Assembly: GCA_025933895.1 (NCBI GenBank)
Contig: JAICZB010000160.1
Location: 1 to 6,184, forward strand
Origin: Thermoleophilia bacterium
GTDB taxonomy: Bacteria > Actinomycetota > Thermoleophilia > Gaiellales > Gaiellaceae
Length of the DNA: 6,184 nt
Reading direction: 5' to 3'
Positions 6,020 to 6,184 of the stretch are shown here, one piece after another. How positions within the stretch are numbered: position 1 is the first letter of the stretch; each line of letters starts with the position of its first letter. Made by a program: the position numbers and the translations under genes. The notes beneath the pieces are model-generated. The model had not been told where the DNA came from and searched no databases. It saw nothing but the letters and a program-made list of their open reading frames with translations.

Positions 6020-6184
6020 CTAGCCGTGGATCGAGACGATGATGGGGATGATCAGGATCGCCACGATGTTCGCGATCTTGATCATCGGGTTGATGGCCGG
6101 GCCGGCCGTGTCCTTGTACGGGTCGCCGACCGTGTCCCCGGTCACCGCTGCGGCGTGGGCCTCCGAGCCCTTGCCGCCGTAGAG
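6020..6184 (-). CDS. hppA: Membrane-bound proton-translocating pyrophosphatase, C-terminal fragment
   Basis: Integral membrane enzyme that couples hydrolysis of pyrophosphate to ion pumping, usually H+. Only the last 54 codons and the TAG are inside the window. They are diagnostic: LYGGKGSEAHAAAVTGDTVG, then DPYKDTAGPAINPMIK, then a final hydrophobic helix IANIVAILIIPIIVSI ending in HG. The GDTVGDP and KDT segments belong to the conserved cytosolic substrate-site region near the end of the protein. The TAGPA/INP spelling resembles, as I recall it, the K+-independent H+-pumping branch, but the Ala/Lys position that decides K+ dependence lies upstream of the window. The kinase gene starts 18 bases downstream in the same reading frame, so co-transcription is possible, though a candidate internal promoter lies in the gap. 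Confidence 0.95.
   Translation of the reverse strand, partial: LYGGKGSEAHAAAVTGDTVGDPYKDTAGPAINPMIKIANIVAILIIPIIVSIHG

Overview
The window is GC-rich (about two-thirds G+C by eye) and densely coding, and every gene I can support lies on the minus strand, so transcription runs from high to low coordinates. Four of the five visible starts are GTG and third codon positions are strongly G/C. Protein style (VARRRRQ-type APC permease, TAGPA/INP-type pyrophosphatase end, KdpE and DUF4118 kinase sequences) suggests a high-GC actinobacterium. A Thermoleophilia/Gaiellales-like lineage is my best guess from recollection of similar proteins; I could not search for it.

Layout in transcription order. The window opens (6184 to 6020) with the last 54 codons of a membrane-bound proton-pumping pyrophosphatase, hppA. 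After 18 bases comes a 457-residue KdpD-like sensor histidine kinase (6001-4628), which overlaps by four bases a KdpE-like OmpR-family response regulator (4631-3951). A 67-base gap follows, the longest non-coding stretch in the window, containing a repeat pair, a GC palindrome and a probable promoter. Next is a 758-residue KimA-type APC potassium transporter with an unusually long cytosolic tail (3883-1607). It overlaps by four bases a universal-stress-protein-like gene (1610-969). That gene overlaps by 115 bases the start of a second APC permease (1083 to beyond position 1), which is cut by the window edge.

The likely theme is potassium, membrane energetics and stress. A Kdp-type two-component system sits directly upstream of a KimA-type K+ importer, with no kdpFABC ATPase genes in view, so KimA is a plausible regulatory target. 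USP-like folds occur as two domains on the transporter and as a separate protein translated with it, while the kinase lacks the KdpD/USP sensor region of classical KdpD.

The most striking structural signal is at the gene starts. The three genes that are not translationally coupled (kinase, KimA-like transporter, second permease) lack a convincing Shine-Dalgarno sequence, and each has a TANNNT hexamer ending 6-7 bases before its GTG. The two coupled genes (regulator, USP) start in GTGA/ATGA overlaps and lack that hexamer. This fits three leaderless transcription units: kinase-regulator, transporter-USP, and permease. No RNA genes, mobile elements, CRISPR arrays or intrinsic terminators were seen.
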